In this document: positions 17,065-26,330 of the stretch, piece by piece
Position numbering within the stretch: the first letter of the stretch is position 1
Layout of the letters: each line of letters starts with the position of its first letter
NCBI GenBank assembly: GCA_033765305.1
Contig: JANRID010000018.1
Location: forward strand, 248,001-312,000
Direction of reading: 5' to 3'
Source of the DNA: RDXT01 sp033765305
Lineage (GTDB): Bacteria; Bacteroidota; Bacteroidia; J057
DNA: 64,000 nucleotides
Made by a program: the position numbers and the translations under genes
Notes under the pieces: model-generated
The model's database searches: none
Told to the model about the DNA's origin: nothing
What the model saw: only the letters and a program-made list of their open reading frames with translations

Positions 17065-18813
17065 ATGATGGAATTGGTCAACAAAAAAGACTTCGCCAAA
17101 GCGATCCAGCTGCAGCGGTACCGGCTGGCCGCTGCCGCGGGCCCGCTCATGCGGATCACCGGCATTACCAAGGTGAACAAGTGGTACGACAAAATCCATA
17201 CCCGCCATGGGCTGGACTTTATCGAGGATCTGTTCAATCTGATGGATGTATCGGTCGAGGTGGACCCGGAAGACCTGCGCAAAATTCCCCGCAACGGCGC
17301 GTTTATCACCGTATCCAACCATCCCTTCGGCATGATGGATGGCCTGGTGCTGCTGAAGCTCATCGCCTCCCAGCGCCCGGACTTCAAGGTCATGGCTAAT
17401 TTTCTCCTTCAGTATGTGCCGCAGCTGAAGGAATATTTCATCTCCGTCAATCCGCTCGAAAACCACCCCGGTGCCTACTCCAACCTCAAGGGCATGAAGC
17501 AGGCCCTGGAGCATGTGGCAAGCGGGCATCCGCTGGGTATTTTCCCGGCAGGCGAGGTATCGACCTTCCAGCCCAAAACCCGCACCATCTCCGACCGGGC
17601 CTGGCAGAAGCCTGCCCTGAAGCTGATCCAGAAAGCAGGCGTGCCGGTGGTGCCGGTATATTTCCAGGGCACCAACAGCCCGCTGTTTCATCTGGTCGGG
17701 CTGCTGCATCCGGCCCTGCGCACGGTGGCGCTGCCTTCCGAGATGATCCGCAAGACCCATACGCGCCTCAAGGTGCGCATCGGCACCCCCATCACCGTCA
17801 AGGAGCTGCAGCTGGTGCCGGGCACCGAGCGGCTGGGCCGTTACCTCCGCGCCCGGACCTATTCGCTCGGCTCCGGCTTGGAGGTCAACCACTTCTTCAA
17901 GCCCCGCTTCGAATTCCCCAAGCTCCAGCAGCCTATCGCCCATCCCGTGCCGCAGCATGTCATCCGGGCAGAGGTCGAAGCGCTGGGCTCCGGGCGGATT
18001 ATCTGCTCCCAGGGTGAATTCGATGTATACTGCGCATCGGCCCAGGACATCCCCAATACCCTCCAGGAGATCGGCAGGCTGCGGGAAATTACCTTCCGCT
18101 CGGCAGGCGAAGGCACCGGCCATGCCAAGGACCTGGACGAGTTCGACCTCTATTACCTGCACCTCTTTCTCTGGGACCGGAGCGCCCAGCAGGTGGCCGG
18201 TGCCTACCGCATGGGCAAAGGCGATGAAATCATGTCCAAATACGGGCGCAGCGGGTTCTACACCGACAGCGTATTCCGCATCCGCGACGGCCTGAACCCC
18301 ATCCTCGAGCAGGCCATCGAGCTGGGACGGTCCTTTATCCTGGAGGCCTACCAGAAAAAACGCCTGCCGCTGTTTCTGCTCTGGAAAGGCATTTACCAGT
18401 ACCTCCAGCACAATCCCCGATACCGCTACCTCGTAGGCCCGGTGAGCATCAGCAACGATTATTCCACCGTCTCCAAACAGCTGATCGTGGCGCTCATCCG
18501 GAAATTCTACTTCGACGATCACCTCGCGCAGTTCATCTCGCCGCGCCAGCGCTTCGAGCCCCGCATCCGCGAGGTGGATATCGATGCCCTGCTCGAAGGT
18601 TTTACCGGTGACCTGAAGCAGGCCGACAAGCTGCTCGAAGACATCGAGCCGGCGCATTTCCGGCTGCCGGTGCTGCTCAAAAAATACATCCGGCAGAATG
18701 CCCGGATCATCTGCTTCAACGTGGACCCCAAGTTCAACAATGCCCTCGACGGCTTCATGGTGCTGGATCTCACAGACCTGCCGCCCGAAACCGGCGAAAC
18801 GATGGGGGATTGA
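17065..18813 (+). CDS. Bifunctional acyltransferase, OlsF-like (ornithine lipid synthesis)
   Basis: 582 aa. Residues ~60-260 are a PlsC/LPLAT acyltransferase: SNHPFGMMDG is the HX4D motif, and GIFPAGEVSTF and VPVVPVYFQGTN match the later blocks. Residues ~300-570 match the GNAT-like OlsB/hemolysin domain: LREITFRSAGEGTG, FDLYYLHLFLWDRSAQQVAGAYRMG, and PLFLLWKGIYQYLQHNPRYRYLVGPVSISN. OlsF fuses both steps of ornithine-lipid synthesis in this order and is known in Bacteroidota, so amino-lipid synthesis is the likely role. Substrate (ornithine, glycine or another) is not determined by the sequence. Confidence 0.82.
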   Translation: MMELVNKKDFAKAIQLQRYRLAAAAGPLMRITGITKVNKWYDKIHTRHGLDFIEDLFNLMDVSVEVDPEDLRKIPRNGAFITVSNHPFGMMDGLVLLKLIASQRPDFKVMANFLLQYVPQLKEYFISVNPLENHPGAYSNLKGMKQALEHVASGHPLGIFPAGEVSTFQPKTRTISDRAWQKPALKLIQKAGVPVVPVYFQGTNSPLFHLVGLLHPALRTVALPSEMIRKTHTRLKVRIGTPITVKELQLVPGTERLGRYLRARTYSLGSGLEVNHFFKPRFEFPKLQQPIAHPVPQHVIRAEVEALGSGRIICSQGEFDVYCASAQDIPNTLQEIGRLREITFRSAGEGTGHAKDLDEFDLYYLHLFLWDRSAQQVAGAYRMGKGDEIMSKYGRSGFYTDSVFRIRDGLNPILEQAIELGRSFILEAYQKKRLPLFLLWKGIYQYLQHNPRYRYLVGPVSISNDYSTVSKQLIVALIRKFYFDDHLAQFISPRQRFEPRIREVDIDALLEGFTGDLKQADKLLEDIEPAHFRLPVLLKKYIRQNARIICFNVDPKFNNALDGFMVLDLTDLPPETGETMGD

Positions 18814-18821
18814 CCTGTCCT

Positions 18822-19727
18822 ATGCGCGAACGAGTCTCCCGCTTCCGCAATCCCGAAAGCCGTGCCCGCGTCGAAGCGTGGTCTGCACGCCTGCGCGAGG
18901 CCAGCCCGCTGAGCTGGCGCACCTTCACCTGCCCCACTTCCTGGGGCGACACGTGGATCACGGCCTCGGATACCGGAGGGCCGGAGCAGCCTGCGCTGGT
19001 CATTGTCCCCGGATTCCGCACCTGCGGCCTGTTCTGGGAGCTGGGCGGCGGGCTGCAGCAGATCGCAGATCACTTCCGGATCTACCTGCTCGATGTGATC
19101 GGCCAGCCCGGGCTGAGCAGCGGGCGCACGCCGCCGCTGCGCGGGCCCGGCTACGGCCGCTGGCTGACTGAAGTGCTCGACGGGCTGGGCCTGGAATCGG
19201 CGCATCTGGCAGGCGCTTCTTTCGGCGGGCAGCTTATCTTCGCACTGGCCGGTGCCGCGCCGGAGCGGATTCTGTCCGCTACCCTCATGAACCCCGCTGC
19301 CCTGCAGCCGGTGGATCTGCTCAACCGCAAGCTGATCTGGTACAATATACGCACCTTCCTGGCCCCGGACCTGTACAATGCACGCCTGTTTATGGAGCGG
19401 GTGATCATCACGCCCCTCCACGGCCTGAGCCCGGAGCGTATGGACTGGTGTGTGGAATTCCTCCAGATCGCCCTGACGGGCTTCCGGAACGGCGCCGACT
19501 ACCCCTACCAGCTGCCGGATGCAGCCATCGCTGCCCTGCGCGCTCCCGTCTGTCTGATCCTGGGCAGCGAAGACCCCCTGTTTCCTGCCGCCCGCTCGGA
19601 AGCCCGCGCCCGCGCCCTCCTGCCCGGCCTGCGCGAAGTGCACTGCATGGAAGGCTACAGCCACGGCATTGAAGTAGCCCCCACGGCCATCCGGCACATG
19701 GGGGCTTTTCTCCTGGGGCTCAGGTGA
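18822..19727 (+). CDS. Alpha/beta hydrolase
   Basis: 301 aa. Nucleophile elbow GASFGGQ (Ser of the catalytic triad), acid in ILGSEDPLF, and histidine in EGYSHGIE. An oxyanion-type PGFRTCG sits near residue 65. Substrate unknown. It starts 9 nt after the acyltransferase stop (a TTG overlapping that stop is an alternative start) and is probably co-transcribed with it. Its stop abuts the convergent mutase gene with no spacer. Confidence 0.85.
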   Translation: MRERVSRFRNPESRARVEAWSARLREASPLSWRTFTCPTSWGDTWITASDTGGPEQPALVIVPGFRTCGLFWELGGGLQQIADHFRIYLLDVIGQPGLSSGRTPPLRGPGYGRWLTEVLDGLGLESAHLAGASFGGQLIFALAGAAPERILSATLMNPAALQPVDLLNRKLIWYNIRTFLAPDLYNARLFMERVIITPLHGLSPERMDWCVEFLQIALTGFRNGADYPYQLPDAAIAALRAPVCLILGSEDPLFPAARSEARARALLPGLREVHCMEGYSHGIEVAPTAIRHMGAFLLGLR

Positions 19728-21539
19728 TCAGGCTTGCAGCCGGGTCAGCACCCGGCTGAGGAACTCGACGGCATTCATGCCGGCATACAAACTTTCATCG
19801 GCGCCGAGGGCTTCGATGCCCGCCGGCTTGCCTGCGATGCAGCAGAGCGCGCCGGGCAGTGCTGCGCGGACCGCTTGCAGCAGGGCTTCTCCCTGGCTGA
19901 AATAGGCATCATCTGCGCTGCAAAGCACCACCAGATCGGGGCGGAGCCCCGCGGCCTCGCGGATTGCTTCCTCCGGATGGTCCGGCATGCCCGACTCCGT
20001 GCTGGGGATGCCGGCGCAGGCCAGCAGGTTGCGCGAGAATGCCGCGCGCGCATTGCGCATGGCCAGATCGCCGAAGGTGAGCAGGTAGGCGCTGAAGCGG
20101 CGGCCGCTGCGTTCGGCGGCCTGCTCGTGGCGCAGGCGCAGGGTTTCGAAGGGCGCTGCGGCCCGCGGATCCGACTCGTCCGGAAGCGGAGCATGCAGCG
20201 CCTCGTCCGGATTGGGGTACTGGTTGATGCCGATGAGCGACTGCTTGCGCTCGGCCAGCCGGGTCCGGCGCAGCTCGGCCGCGCTGCGGATCAGCTCGCC
20301 GACCTTGCCGCTGCGCACTGCTTCGGTAAATCCGCCCGCGCCTTCGATGTCCTGAAACAGCCGCCAGGCCGCATCGGCCAGGCTGTCGGTCGCCGCTTCG
20401 ATGTAGTAGGAGCCGCCGGCCGCGTCCTGCACCTGATCGAGGTAGGATTCGTGCTGCAGCAGAAACTGGATGTTGCGCGCCAGGCGCAGGCCGTGGGGAT
20501 GGTTGATCTGGTTCAGCTCGTTGAAAGGATGGGTGACCACAGCATGGGCACCGCCGAGCACGGCAGACAGCGTTTCGGTCGAGGCACGCAGCAGGTTGGT
20601 ATGGGCGTCGTAGCGCGCCTTGTTCCAGCGGGCAGTCCGGGCGATGATGAACGGCGACTGCAGTTCGGGCTGCGTAAGGTCCATCACATCCAGGGCGCGG
20701 GCCAGCAGGACCCGGAAGGCGCGCAGCTTGGCGATTTCGAGGAAGAAATAGCTGCCCGTAGCAAAGGTCACGGACAGATTCCGGAGGAAGCGCTCCTGCC
20801 GGGATGTATCGGGCCCGTTCAGATGGCTGAGGTAATCCACCAGGGTCGAGAGGGCAAAGGCCAGCTGCTGGGTCACGGTGCCGCCCTGCTCGTGGACATA
20901 GCTGAAGTCCAAGCCTATCGCCCGGAAGTGGGGCGAGTGCCCGAAGGCAGGCACAGCGCCTTCGGCCAGGGCGAGGGCATGCGGCGAGGCCGTCTTGCCC
21001 ATGGCAGCCGCTACGGAAATGGGGTCATTGAACAAGGTGCCGGTCAGCCGGTCCGGCGCGGTCTGGTCCGCCTCCATCGCCAGGTACAGTTCCCTGGCGA
21101 GCATGGCAGGCGGCTCGGACAGGTGAAGGTGCAGGGCGGCTTCCCCGAAAGGCAGGCCGCGCAGCCATTCATCGGTCGGACCTGTTTCGCCCGTCAGGAA
21201 AAAGGCATGAATCCCTGCGTGCAGCGCCTCGCGGATGCGCAGGCCGGCTTCCGGCCCGGCAGGATGCACCGGCAGCACCGGCTGCCAGCCCGGAAATGCG
21301 GCGTTGAGCAGGTTGCCACGGCGGAACAGCCCTGTGCCCGGCGCTGCGCCGAGCTCCGCTTCGCGGCCCCGGAATTCATCCGGATGATAGGCAGGCCTGA
21401 GGGAAATCCCTTCGCCGGTCTGCCAGTCCAGCACCGACAATGGCTTGCCTTTCAGATCTTTCAGCATCTGGGCAGCCCAGGCTTCCGCCGTAGCGGCGGA
21501 AAATTCTTCCAGCAGGGGCGAGGTCTGTTGCGGTTGCAT
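19728..21539 (-). CDS. mutA: Methylmalonyl-CoA mutase small (non-catalytic) subunit-like
   Basis: 603 aa. The TIM-barrel half matches methylmalonyl-CoA mutase: TGTLFNDPISVAAAMGK, VHEQGGTVTQQLAFALSTLVDYL, ATGSYFFLEIAKLRAFRVL, RASTETLSAVLGGAHAVVTHPF and QDAAGGSYYIEAATDSLA. The C-terminal B12-like Rossmann domain (LLTFGDLAMRNARAAFSRNL and later) lacks the DxHxxG cobalamin histidine motif, as expected for the small subunit of a heterodimeric enzyme. The large subunit gene would normally follow but is not downstream here. The start MQPQQTSP was chosen; an in-frame ATG 51 nt upstream is less likely. Confidence 0.85.
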   Translation of the reverse strand: MQPQQTSPLLEEFSAATAEAWAAQMLKDLKGKPLSVLDWQTGEGISLRPAYHPDEFRGREAELGAAPGTGLFRRGNLLNAAFPGWQPVLPVHPAGPEAGLRIREALHAGIHAFFLTGETGPTDEWLRGLPFGEAALHLHLSEPPAMLARELYLAMEADQTAPDRLTGTLFNDPISVAAAMGKTASPHALALAEGAVPAFGHSPHFRAIGLDFSYVHEQGGTVTQQLAFALSTLVDYLSHLNGPDTSRQERFLRNLSVTFATGSYFFLEIAKLRAFRVLLARALDVMDLTQPELQSPFIIARTARWNKARYDAHTNLLRASTETLSAVLGGAHAVVTHPFNELNQINHPHGLRLARNIQFLLQHESYLDQVQDAAGGSYYIEAATDSLADAAWRLFQDIEGAGGFTEAVRSGKVGELIRSAAELRRTRLAERKQSLIGINQYPNPDEALHAPLPDESDPRAAAPFETLRLRHEQAAERSGRRFSAYLLTFGDLAMRNARAAFSRNLLACAGIPSTESGMPDHPEEAIREAAGLRPDLVVLCSADDAYFSQGEALLQAVRAALPGALCCIAGKPAGIEALGADESLYAGMNAVEFLSRVLTRLQA

Positions 21540-21570
21540 AGCTTCGGATACTTGAGGTGCTAAGCACGGA

Positions 21571-21602
21571 TTTGGGCAAGCGAACCCCAATGTATAAATT
21601 TG
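21571..21602 (+). promoter_or_regulatory. Consensus Bacteroidota promoter of the iscA-like gene
   Basis: TTTG at 21571-21574 (-33), 20-nt spacer, TAAATTTG at 21595-21602 (-7): a full match to the Bacteroidota housekeeping consensus. The ATG follows 39 nt later. Confidence 0.7.
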
Positions 21603-21641
21603 CGTTCAGAGAAGACAAATGCGCTTGCATACTTCCCGGCT

Positions 21642-21986
21642 ATGACGTATACTGAAGCACCCGTTCTGTCGATTACGGAGCGCGCCGCAGCGGCGCTGCA
21701 CGACATCCGCATGCAGGATCAGGTTCCTGCCCACCACTACCTGCGCGTAGGGGTCAAAGGCGGCGGATGCTCCGGCCTCACCTATATTCTCGATTTCGAT
21801 GAGCGCCGGGAATTCGACGACCTCATCCAGATCAGCGGCATCGAGGTGCTGCTGGACAAGCGGCATGCCCTGTACCTCGCCGGCATGGAGGTCGACTACC
21901 AGCAAGGGCTCAACGACCGCGGCTTTGTCTTCAACAACCCCAACGCCAAGACCTCCTGCGGCTGCGGAACTTCGTTTTCCGTCTGA
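21642..21986 (+). CDS. HesB/IscA-type Fe-S cluster assembly protein
   Basis: 114 aa A-type carrier for Fe-S cluster insertion. The three ligand cysteines are visible: KGGGCSGLTY and, near the C-terminus, TSCGCGTSF. A central LDKRHALYLAGMEVDYQQGLNDRGF region matches the family. It could be IscA, SufA or ErpA; nothing nearby decides this. The start MTYTEAP is placed after the promoter box; an upstream in-frame ATG at 21600 overlaps the promoter. Confidence 0.92.
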   Translation: MTYTEAPVLSITERAAAALHDIRMQDQVPAHHYLRVGVKGGGCSGLTYILDFDERREFDDLIQISGIEVLLDKRHALYLAGMEVDYQQGLNDRGFVFNNPNAKTSCGCGTSFSV

Positions 21987-22092
21987 TGTTGCTGCCTGTA
22001 CGCACGCCTGTACGGCTGTTTGCCAAGGTTTAACAGTACGGTAACCTTCGGTGAAGGGATTCGCTGTATTTTTCCCCTGATAATTTCAGCGT

Positions 22093-23958
22093 ATGTCCCT
22101 GCGTACTCATGGGTTGTGTCTGGCCTTCCTGGCCGCCTCTTCTGCTGCTGCCCAGCAGCCGGATGCCCGCCCCCGGATCATCATCGACCAAAGCGGAACG
22201 GTGCATCCGTGGAATCACCTGGATCTCAACAACAAACCCGAAACCTTTCAGTTTGCCATCGTCACCGACCGCACGGGCGGCCATCGCGACGGCATCTTCG
22301 AAACCGGCGTGGACAAGCTCAACCTGCTCCAGCCCGAGTTTGTGATGAGCGTCGGCGACCTGATCGAGGGCTACACGGAAGACGAAACCCAGATCGACCG
22401 CGAATGGGCCGAATTTACCGGCTTCATCGGCAAGCTGCAGATGCCCTTTTTCTACGTGCCCGGCAACCACGACTACATCAACCCCGTCATGGCCCGCAAG
22501 TGGAAGGAGCGCTTCGGACGGGATTACTACCACTTCGTCTATAAAGATGTGCTGTTTCTGGCTGTCAACAGCGAGGAACGCATGCAGGGCGCCGGGCGCG
22601 GGTACATCGATGACCCCCAGTACGACTATTTCAAGGAGGTCCTCGCCCAGCATCCGGAGGTGAAGTGGACCCTGCTCTTCATGCACCAGCCCCTGTGGAA
22701 TCAGGAGAATACGGGCCGCTGGAAAGATCTGGAGCAGCTGCTGGCCTCCCGCCGCCACACGGTATTTGTAGGGCACAACCACCGCTACGTCAAGTACGAG
22801 CGCAACAACGGCAAATACTTCATCCTGGCCACAACCGGCGGCGGCAGCCGCCTGCGCGGGCGCCAGTTCGGGGAGTTCGACCACGTGGTATGGGTAACGA
22901 TGACCGACAACGGCCCCATCATCGCCAACCTGATGCTTGACGGGATCTGGGACGAGAATGTGAATACGGAAGCCTACTTCGCCTTTGCGCAGCCGCTGAT
23001 GAGCGGCCGCTCGGTGCAGGTGGAGCCGCTCCTGATGGAAAAAGGCGCGTTCAAGCGCGGGGAACTCACGGTGCGCCTGACCAACGACAGCGATGTGCCG
23101 ATGCAGGCTGCGCTCGCCCTCGAATCCAATGCCTGGCTCTGGGCCCCGCAGCCCGACCGCAGCCTGACCGTGCAGCCCAACAGCGTCGAGATCGTCAAAC
23201 TGCCGGTGCAGGCCGGCAGCCAGCCCGCCGGCAGCGGCATCGAGCCGGTCCAGCTCCGGATCACCACCATCTACCAGCCGGAGGATCAGCCCCAGCTGGA
23301 GCTGAATACCAGCGTGCTGGTGCGCCCGGAATGGACCCGCACCATCCTGCCTGCAGCCAAGCCCGTGCAGGTGGACGGCAGCCTCGGCGAGTGGAAAGCG
23401 CTTCGCTTTTCCTCCGAAGGCGCGAAGATCGATGCGGACGCATTCTCCCATCAGGGCGATGCCGATGGCTCCTTCCGCTTCGACGTGAGCTATGACGACG
23501 GCTTCGTGTACATCGGGGTGGAAGTGGCCGACGATCAGGTCGAACTCAACGACCTCGACTCGCCGCTCAACCAGGACGGCCTCGGATTCATGGCCGATGC
23601 GCGCCCGACGCGCGTGAGCGCCTCCGCGCACGAGGACGAGGTCTTCCGAAACTGGATCTTCGTGGGCCTGCGCCCCGGAACTGCGGCAGAGGCCCCCGGC
23701 GTCATCTACCCGGCCCAGTATCTTCCCCCAGGCGTGCAGTATGCCTGCAAGCGCAGCCCCGGCGGCTACACCGCCGAGCTGGCCCTGCCTGCTGCCTGGC
23801 TCGAAGCCCAATACGGCGGCCCCTGGCAATCCCTCCGCCTCAATGTCATGCTCAACGACCGCGACCTGAACGGCATGCACCGCACCTCGGTGTACTGGCA
23901 GCCCGACTGGCGCGAAGCAGACAACATCCTCGGCTCCGGAACCTTCCGCAAGCCCTGA
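22093..23958 (+). CDS. Secreted calcineurin-like metallophosphoesterase with C-terminal CBM9-like domain
   Basis: 621 aa. Signal peptide ending SSAAAQQ. Residues ~50-290 are a metallophosphoesterase: FAIVTDRTGGHRDG (in place of the usual D-x-H), VMSVGDLIEGY, YVPGNHDYINP, LLFMHQPLW and VFVGHNHRYVKY give the GD, GNHD and GHxH motifs. Note TDR rather than DxH in the first motif, so one metal ligand may differ. Residues ~430-621 resemble a CBM9/DOMON-like beta-sandwich (VDGSLGEWKALRFSSEG, DVSYDDGFVYIGVEVADDQV). It probably acts on a phosphoester in the periplasm or outside; substrate unknown. Confidence 0.85.
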   Translation: MSLRTHGLCLAFLAASSAAAQQPDARPRIIIDQSGTVHPWNHLDLNNKPETFQFAIVTDRTGGHRDGIFETGVDKLNLLQPEFVMSVGDLIEGYTEDETQIDREWAEFTGFIGKLQMPFFYVPGNHDYINPVMARKWKERFGRDYYHFVYKDVLFLAVNSEERMQGAGRGYIDDPQYDYFKEVLAQHPEVKWTLLFMHQPLWNQENTGRWKDLEQLLASRRHTVFVGHNHRYVKYERNNGKYFILATTGGGSRLRGRQFGEFDHVVWVTMTDNGPIIANLMLDGIWDENVNTEAYFAFAQPLMSGRSVQVEPLLMEKGAFKRGELTVRLTNDSDVPMQAALALESNAWLWAPQPDRSLTVQPNSVEIVKLPVQAGSQPAGSGIEPVQLRITTIYQPEDQPQLELNTSVLVRPEWTRTILPAAKPVQVDGSLGEWKALRFSSEGAKIDADAFSHQGDADGSFRFDVSYDDGFVYIGVEVADDQVELNDLDSPLNQDGLGFMADARPTRVSASAHEDEVFRNWIFVGLRPGTAAEAPGVIYPAQYLPPGVQYACKRSPGGYTAELALPAAWLEAQYGGPWQSLRLNVMLNDRDLNGMHRTSVYWQPDWREADNILGSGTFRKP

Positions 23959-23990
23959 CCTCATAGCCCTGTATCAACACAAACCCATCT

Positions 23991-24013
23991 GCCCGTGCAT
24001 CTTCCGCACGGGC
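23991..24013 (+). terminator. Hairpin terminator
   Basis: GCCCGTGC (23991-23998) and GCACGGGC (24006-24013) form a perfect 8-bp stem with a 7-nt loop followed by ATCTTTGT, 32 nt after the phosphoesterase stop. Confidence 0.65.
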
Positions 24014-24090
24014 ATCTTTGTATGCCGGTCCCGCACGCAAATTTAACCCGTGCCTTCGCCCCCGATACCGCTCAGACCGAATCATTTCCC

Positions 24091-24098
24091 TATCTTTG
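24091..24098 (+). promoter_or_regulatory. TAnnTTTG promoter box before the TPR gene
   Basis: TATCTTTG, a perfect match to the Bacteroidota -7 box, 25 nt before the ATG of the TPR protein. An upstream -33 element is not clear. Confidence 0.5.
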
Positions 24099-24123
24099 GC
24101 GCGGAATAATAACCTCCTTGTAT

Positions 24124-25116
24124 ATGACACCGCTTTCTCCGCAAGAACAGGAACAACTCGTCGCCACTGCCTGGGAACTGATCGAGGAGGGCGAACTGGA
24201 GGATGCCCTCGATATCGCCATGCAGCTTACCCAGCATGGCGTCGGGGAAGGCTACTCGATCCGCGCCAGCATCAGCGAAGCTGAAGATAATCCCGAAGAA
24301 GCACTCAAGCTCGTGCAGGAAGGCCTGAGCCGCTTTCCGCAGGAATGGCGGCTCATGCTCCACCAGGGCGAGCTGCTGGGCCAGGCCGGCGAATTCGACC
24401 AGGCGCTCGAAAGCTTCGACCGGGCGGCTGCGCAGCCCGGTGCCGACCAGACCTGGGTCGTGCTCAACCGCGCCAGCATGCTGGCCCGCATGCAGCAGTA
24501 TGACGAGGCCCTTGCTGCACTGCGCAGCATCTCCGACCCCGAAGCCATTACCTCGGCGTTCGCGATGGAGCTCGAAATCCTGGATCACCAGGAGGCTTAT
24601 GAAGAAATCCTGCGCCGTGCCGAGGAAGCCCTCGACCAGCTCCCGGACCCGGACTACGAAGACGACCTCGAAGCCCTCGGCTCGATCTATTATTATGTCG
24701 CCAGCGCCGCGTGGCAGCTGGATCAGGACCCGGACCTGGTGGAAGACTACCTGCGCAATGCCATCGAGTTCAACCGCACGAACATGGACCTGCCCGGCCT
24801 GCTGCGCGAGATGAACCCCCAGTTTTCGGATCAGTCCCGGCTGTACTCCCTGCTGGTCAGCGGCGAGCTGGAGCAGCCCGGCGAGGAGCCGATCGGCTTC
24901 CTGACCACCTACGCGGTCGTCGCCGACTCTCCCGACGAGGCGCTGGAGTTTGTCAAAGCGTTCGAGATCGAGCACATCGACCGGGACAGCCTGCAGGTAA
25001 TCGAATACGAAGAGGCTGAAAACGAGGAAAACGACCCCAAGGGGCTTTACCTGGTGGGCGAGCTCGGATTTTTCAACGACGAGCCGGAGACCGAGCTTCC
25101 CGCGGACGAAGACTGA
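24124..25116 (+). CDS. Acidic TPR-repeat protein
   Basis: 330 aa, strongly acidic, no signal or membrane segment. Helical repeat pairs of TPR type run from about residue 10 to 240 (AWELIEEGELEDALDIAMQL, LVQEGLSRFPQEWRLMLHQG, AGEFDQALESFDRAAAQPGA, RMQQYDEALAALRSI). The C-terminal ~90 residues form a separate domain with conserved-looking LTTYAVVADSPDEALEFVKAF. Probably a cytoplasmic scaffold. Its last 70 nt overlap, on the opposite strand, the 3' end of the anti-sigma-like gene. Confidence 0.78.
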   Translation: MTPLSPQEQEQLVATAWELIEEGELEDALDIAMQLTQHGVGEGYSIRASISEAEDNPEEALKLVQEGLSRFPQEWRLMLHQGELLGQAGEFDQALESFDRAAAQPGADQTWVVLNRASMLARMQQYDEALAALRSISDPEAITSAFAMELEILDHQEAYEEILRRAEEALDQLPDPDYEDDLEALGSIYYYVASAAWQLDQDPDLVEDYLRNAIEFNRTNMDLPGLLREMNPQFSDQSRLYSLLVSGELEQPGEEPIGFLTTYAVVADSPDEALEFVKAFEIEHIDRDSLQVIEYEEAENEENDPKGLYLVGELGFFNDEPETELPADED

Positions 25117-25721
25117 CGCGCTGCGGCGCAAAAGCGGGTGAGCTGATCGAGCTTCCGCAGGTATGCGCCCTCCAGCCGGAGGGCGCGGTTGGCGGTCAGG
25201 GTATCGGGGCTTCCCTGGCGCAGCCGCGCCAGCAGGCTGTCCCGGGGGCCGGAAAGGCTGTCGAGCGAGGCCAGCAGTGCGGCCGATTCGGCCGGGGCCA
25301 GGTGCTCCCGCAGGCATTGGCGCAGGCTCCGCTCGGTGCCGGCGAGGGTTTGGGTATAATCGTCCACCTGGGCGGGCGTGAGCTGGAGCAGGTTCCGGGC
25401 TTCGCGCTCGGAAAGCTGCCTGGGTTCCTGCGGGCGCAGGTAGCGGTAGAGCGGCAGCGCAGCGAGCAGCGCGGCCAGGGCCGCGGCCAGGGCCCAGGCC
25501 CTGATCTGGCCGGGGCCCCGCAGCCGGGCCGCAATGCGGCTCCATACCGCTGCCGGGGCTTCCTCCCGGCGCTGCCGCAGCGCAGCCAGTGCCTGGAGCA
25601 GGGTGCTGCGCCGCAGCTCGCCGAGCTGGGGCTCGATCTCCTGCCAGCATCCGTCCGGCGCAGGGTGCGCAGGCAGGCGCTGCAGGGCATCCTGCAAAGT
25701 ATGCCGGTTCCGTTCTTCCAT
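25047..25721 (-). CDS. Putative anti-sigma factor, single-pass membrane protein
   Basis: 224 aa. A cytoplasmic N-terminal ~85 residues (TLQDALQRLPAHPAPDGCWQEIE and on) is followed by one transmembrane helix (AWALAAALAALLAALPLYRY) and a charged, Leu-rich periplasmic tail. No HxxxCxxC zinc motif is seen. The assignment rests mainly on position: it starts 2 nt after the ECF sigma gene, the usual sigma/anti-sigma order. Its 3' end overlaps the convergent TPR gene by 70 nt. Confidence 0.65.
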   Translation of the reverse strand: MEERNRHTLQDALQRLPAHPAPDGCWQEIEPQLGELRRSTLLQALAALRQRREEAPAAVWSRIAARLRGPGQIRAWALAAALAALLAALPLYRYLRPQEPRQLSEREARNLLQLTPAQVDDYTQTLAGTERSLRQCLREHLAPAESAALLASLDSLSGPRDSLLARLRQGSPDTLTANRALRLEGAYLRKLDQLTRFCAAARQSSSAGSSVSGSSLKNPSSPTR

Positions 25722-25723
25722 GG

Positions 25724-26278
25724 TCAGTCTCTCAAGGGCCGGAGTTTGTGTTGAAGCTGGCGTTTGGCGTAGAAAAGCTGGGACTTGGAGGTGCCGGTCG
25801 AGATGCCGAGCAGCTCGGCCACCTCCTTGTGGCTGTATCCTTCCACCTCGATCAGCACAAAGACCGTCCGGTAGCCTGCGGGCAACGCCTGAATCGCCTG
25901 CTCCAGGTATTCGGCATCGAGCTGGCCGCCCCAGTCGATGACAGCATCCGCCGGCACCTCCTCCACCGGTTCCGGCAGCGCGCGCCTGCGGGCCATGCGC
26001 AGGGCCGTACGGACGACGATGGTCTTGATCCAGGCGCCGAGCGTCGAGGCGCGCCGGAACTGGTCCAGGTGCCGGAACACCGCCACAAACCCTTCCTGCA
26101 AGGCATCCGCCGCGAGGTCCCGATCGTTGGTGATGCGGTAGCACAGGGTGTACATGGCATCCTTGTACCGGTCGTACAAGGCCTTCTGTGCCCGGCGGTC
26201 CTGCGCGAGGCAGCGGTCCAGCAGGTCGGTCTCCTGCCGGGTCATCTGGAATCCGGTTGTAGCAGCACCCTGCGCCAT
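25724..26278 (-). CDS. ECF-family RNA polymerase sigma factor
   Basis: 184 aa. Region 2: AQKALYDRYKDAMYTLCYRITNDRDLAADALQEGFVAVF. Region 4: IQALPAGYRTVFVLIEVEGYSHKEVAELLGISTGTSKSQLFYAKRQL, the helix-turn-helix that reads the -35 element. The type is common in Bacteroidota next to a membrane anti-sigma. Target genes are unknown. The start at 26278 is the first ATG; MTRQETDLLD at residue 12 is an alternative. Confidence 0.92.
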   Translation of the reverse strand: MAQGAATTGFQMTRQETDLLDRCLAQDRRAQKALYDRYKDAMYTLCYRITNDRDLAADALQEGFVAVFRHLDQFRRASTLGAWIKTIVVRTALRMARRRALPEPVEEVPADAVIDWGGQLDAEYLEQAIQALPAGYRTVFVLIEVEGYSHKEVAELLGISTGTSKSQLFYAKRQLQHKLRPLRD

Positions 26279-26330
26279 GCCCTAAAGAGCGCGCCCTGCG
26301 CTCCGGGGTTGTATACGCAGCCGGAAGAAA

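Noticed and set aside
15730..18657. 975-codon open frame on the minus strand
   Set aside because: It lies opposite the TonB_C and OlsF-like genes, shows no domain, and is low-complexity Gly/His/Ala-rich; a mirror frame of G+C-rich coding DNA.
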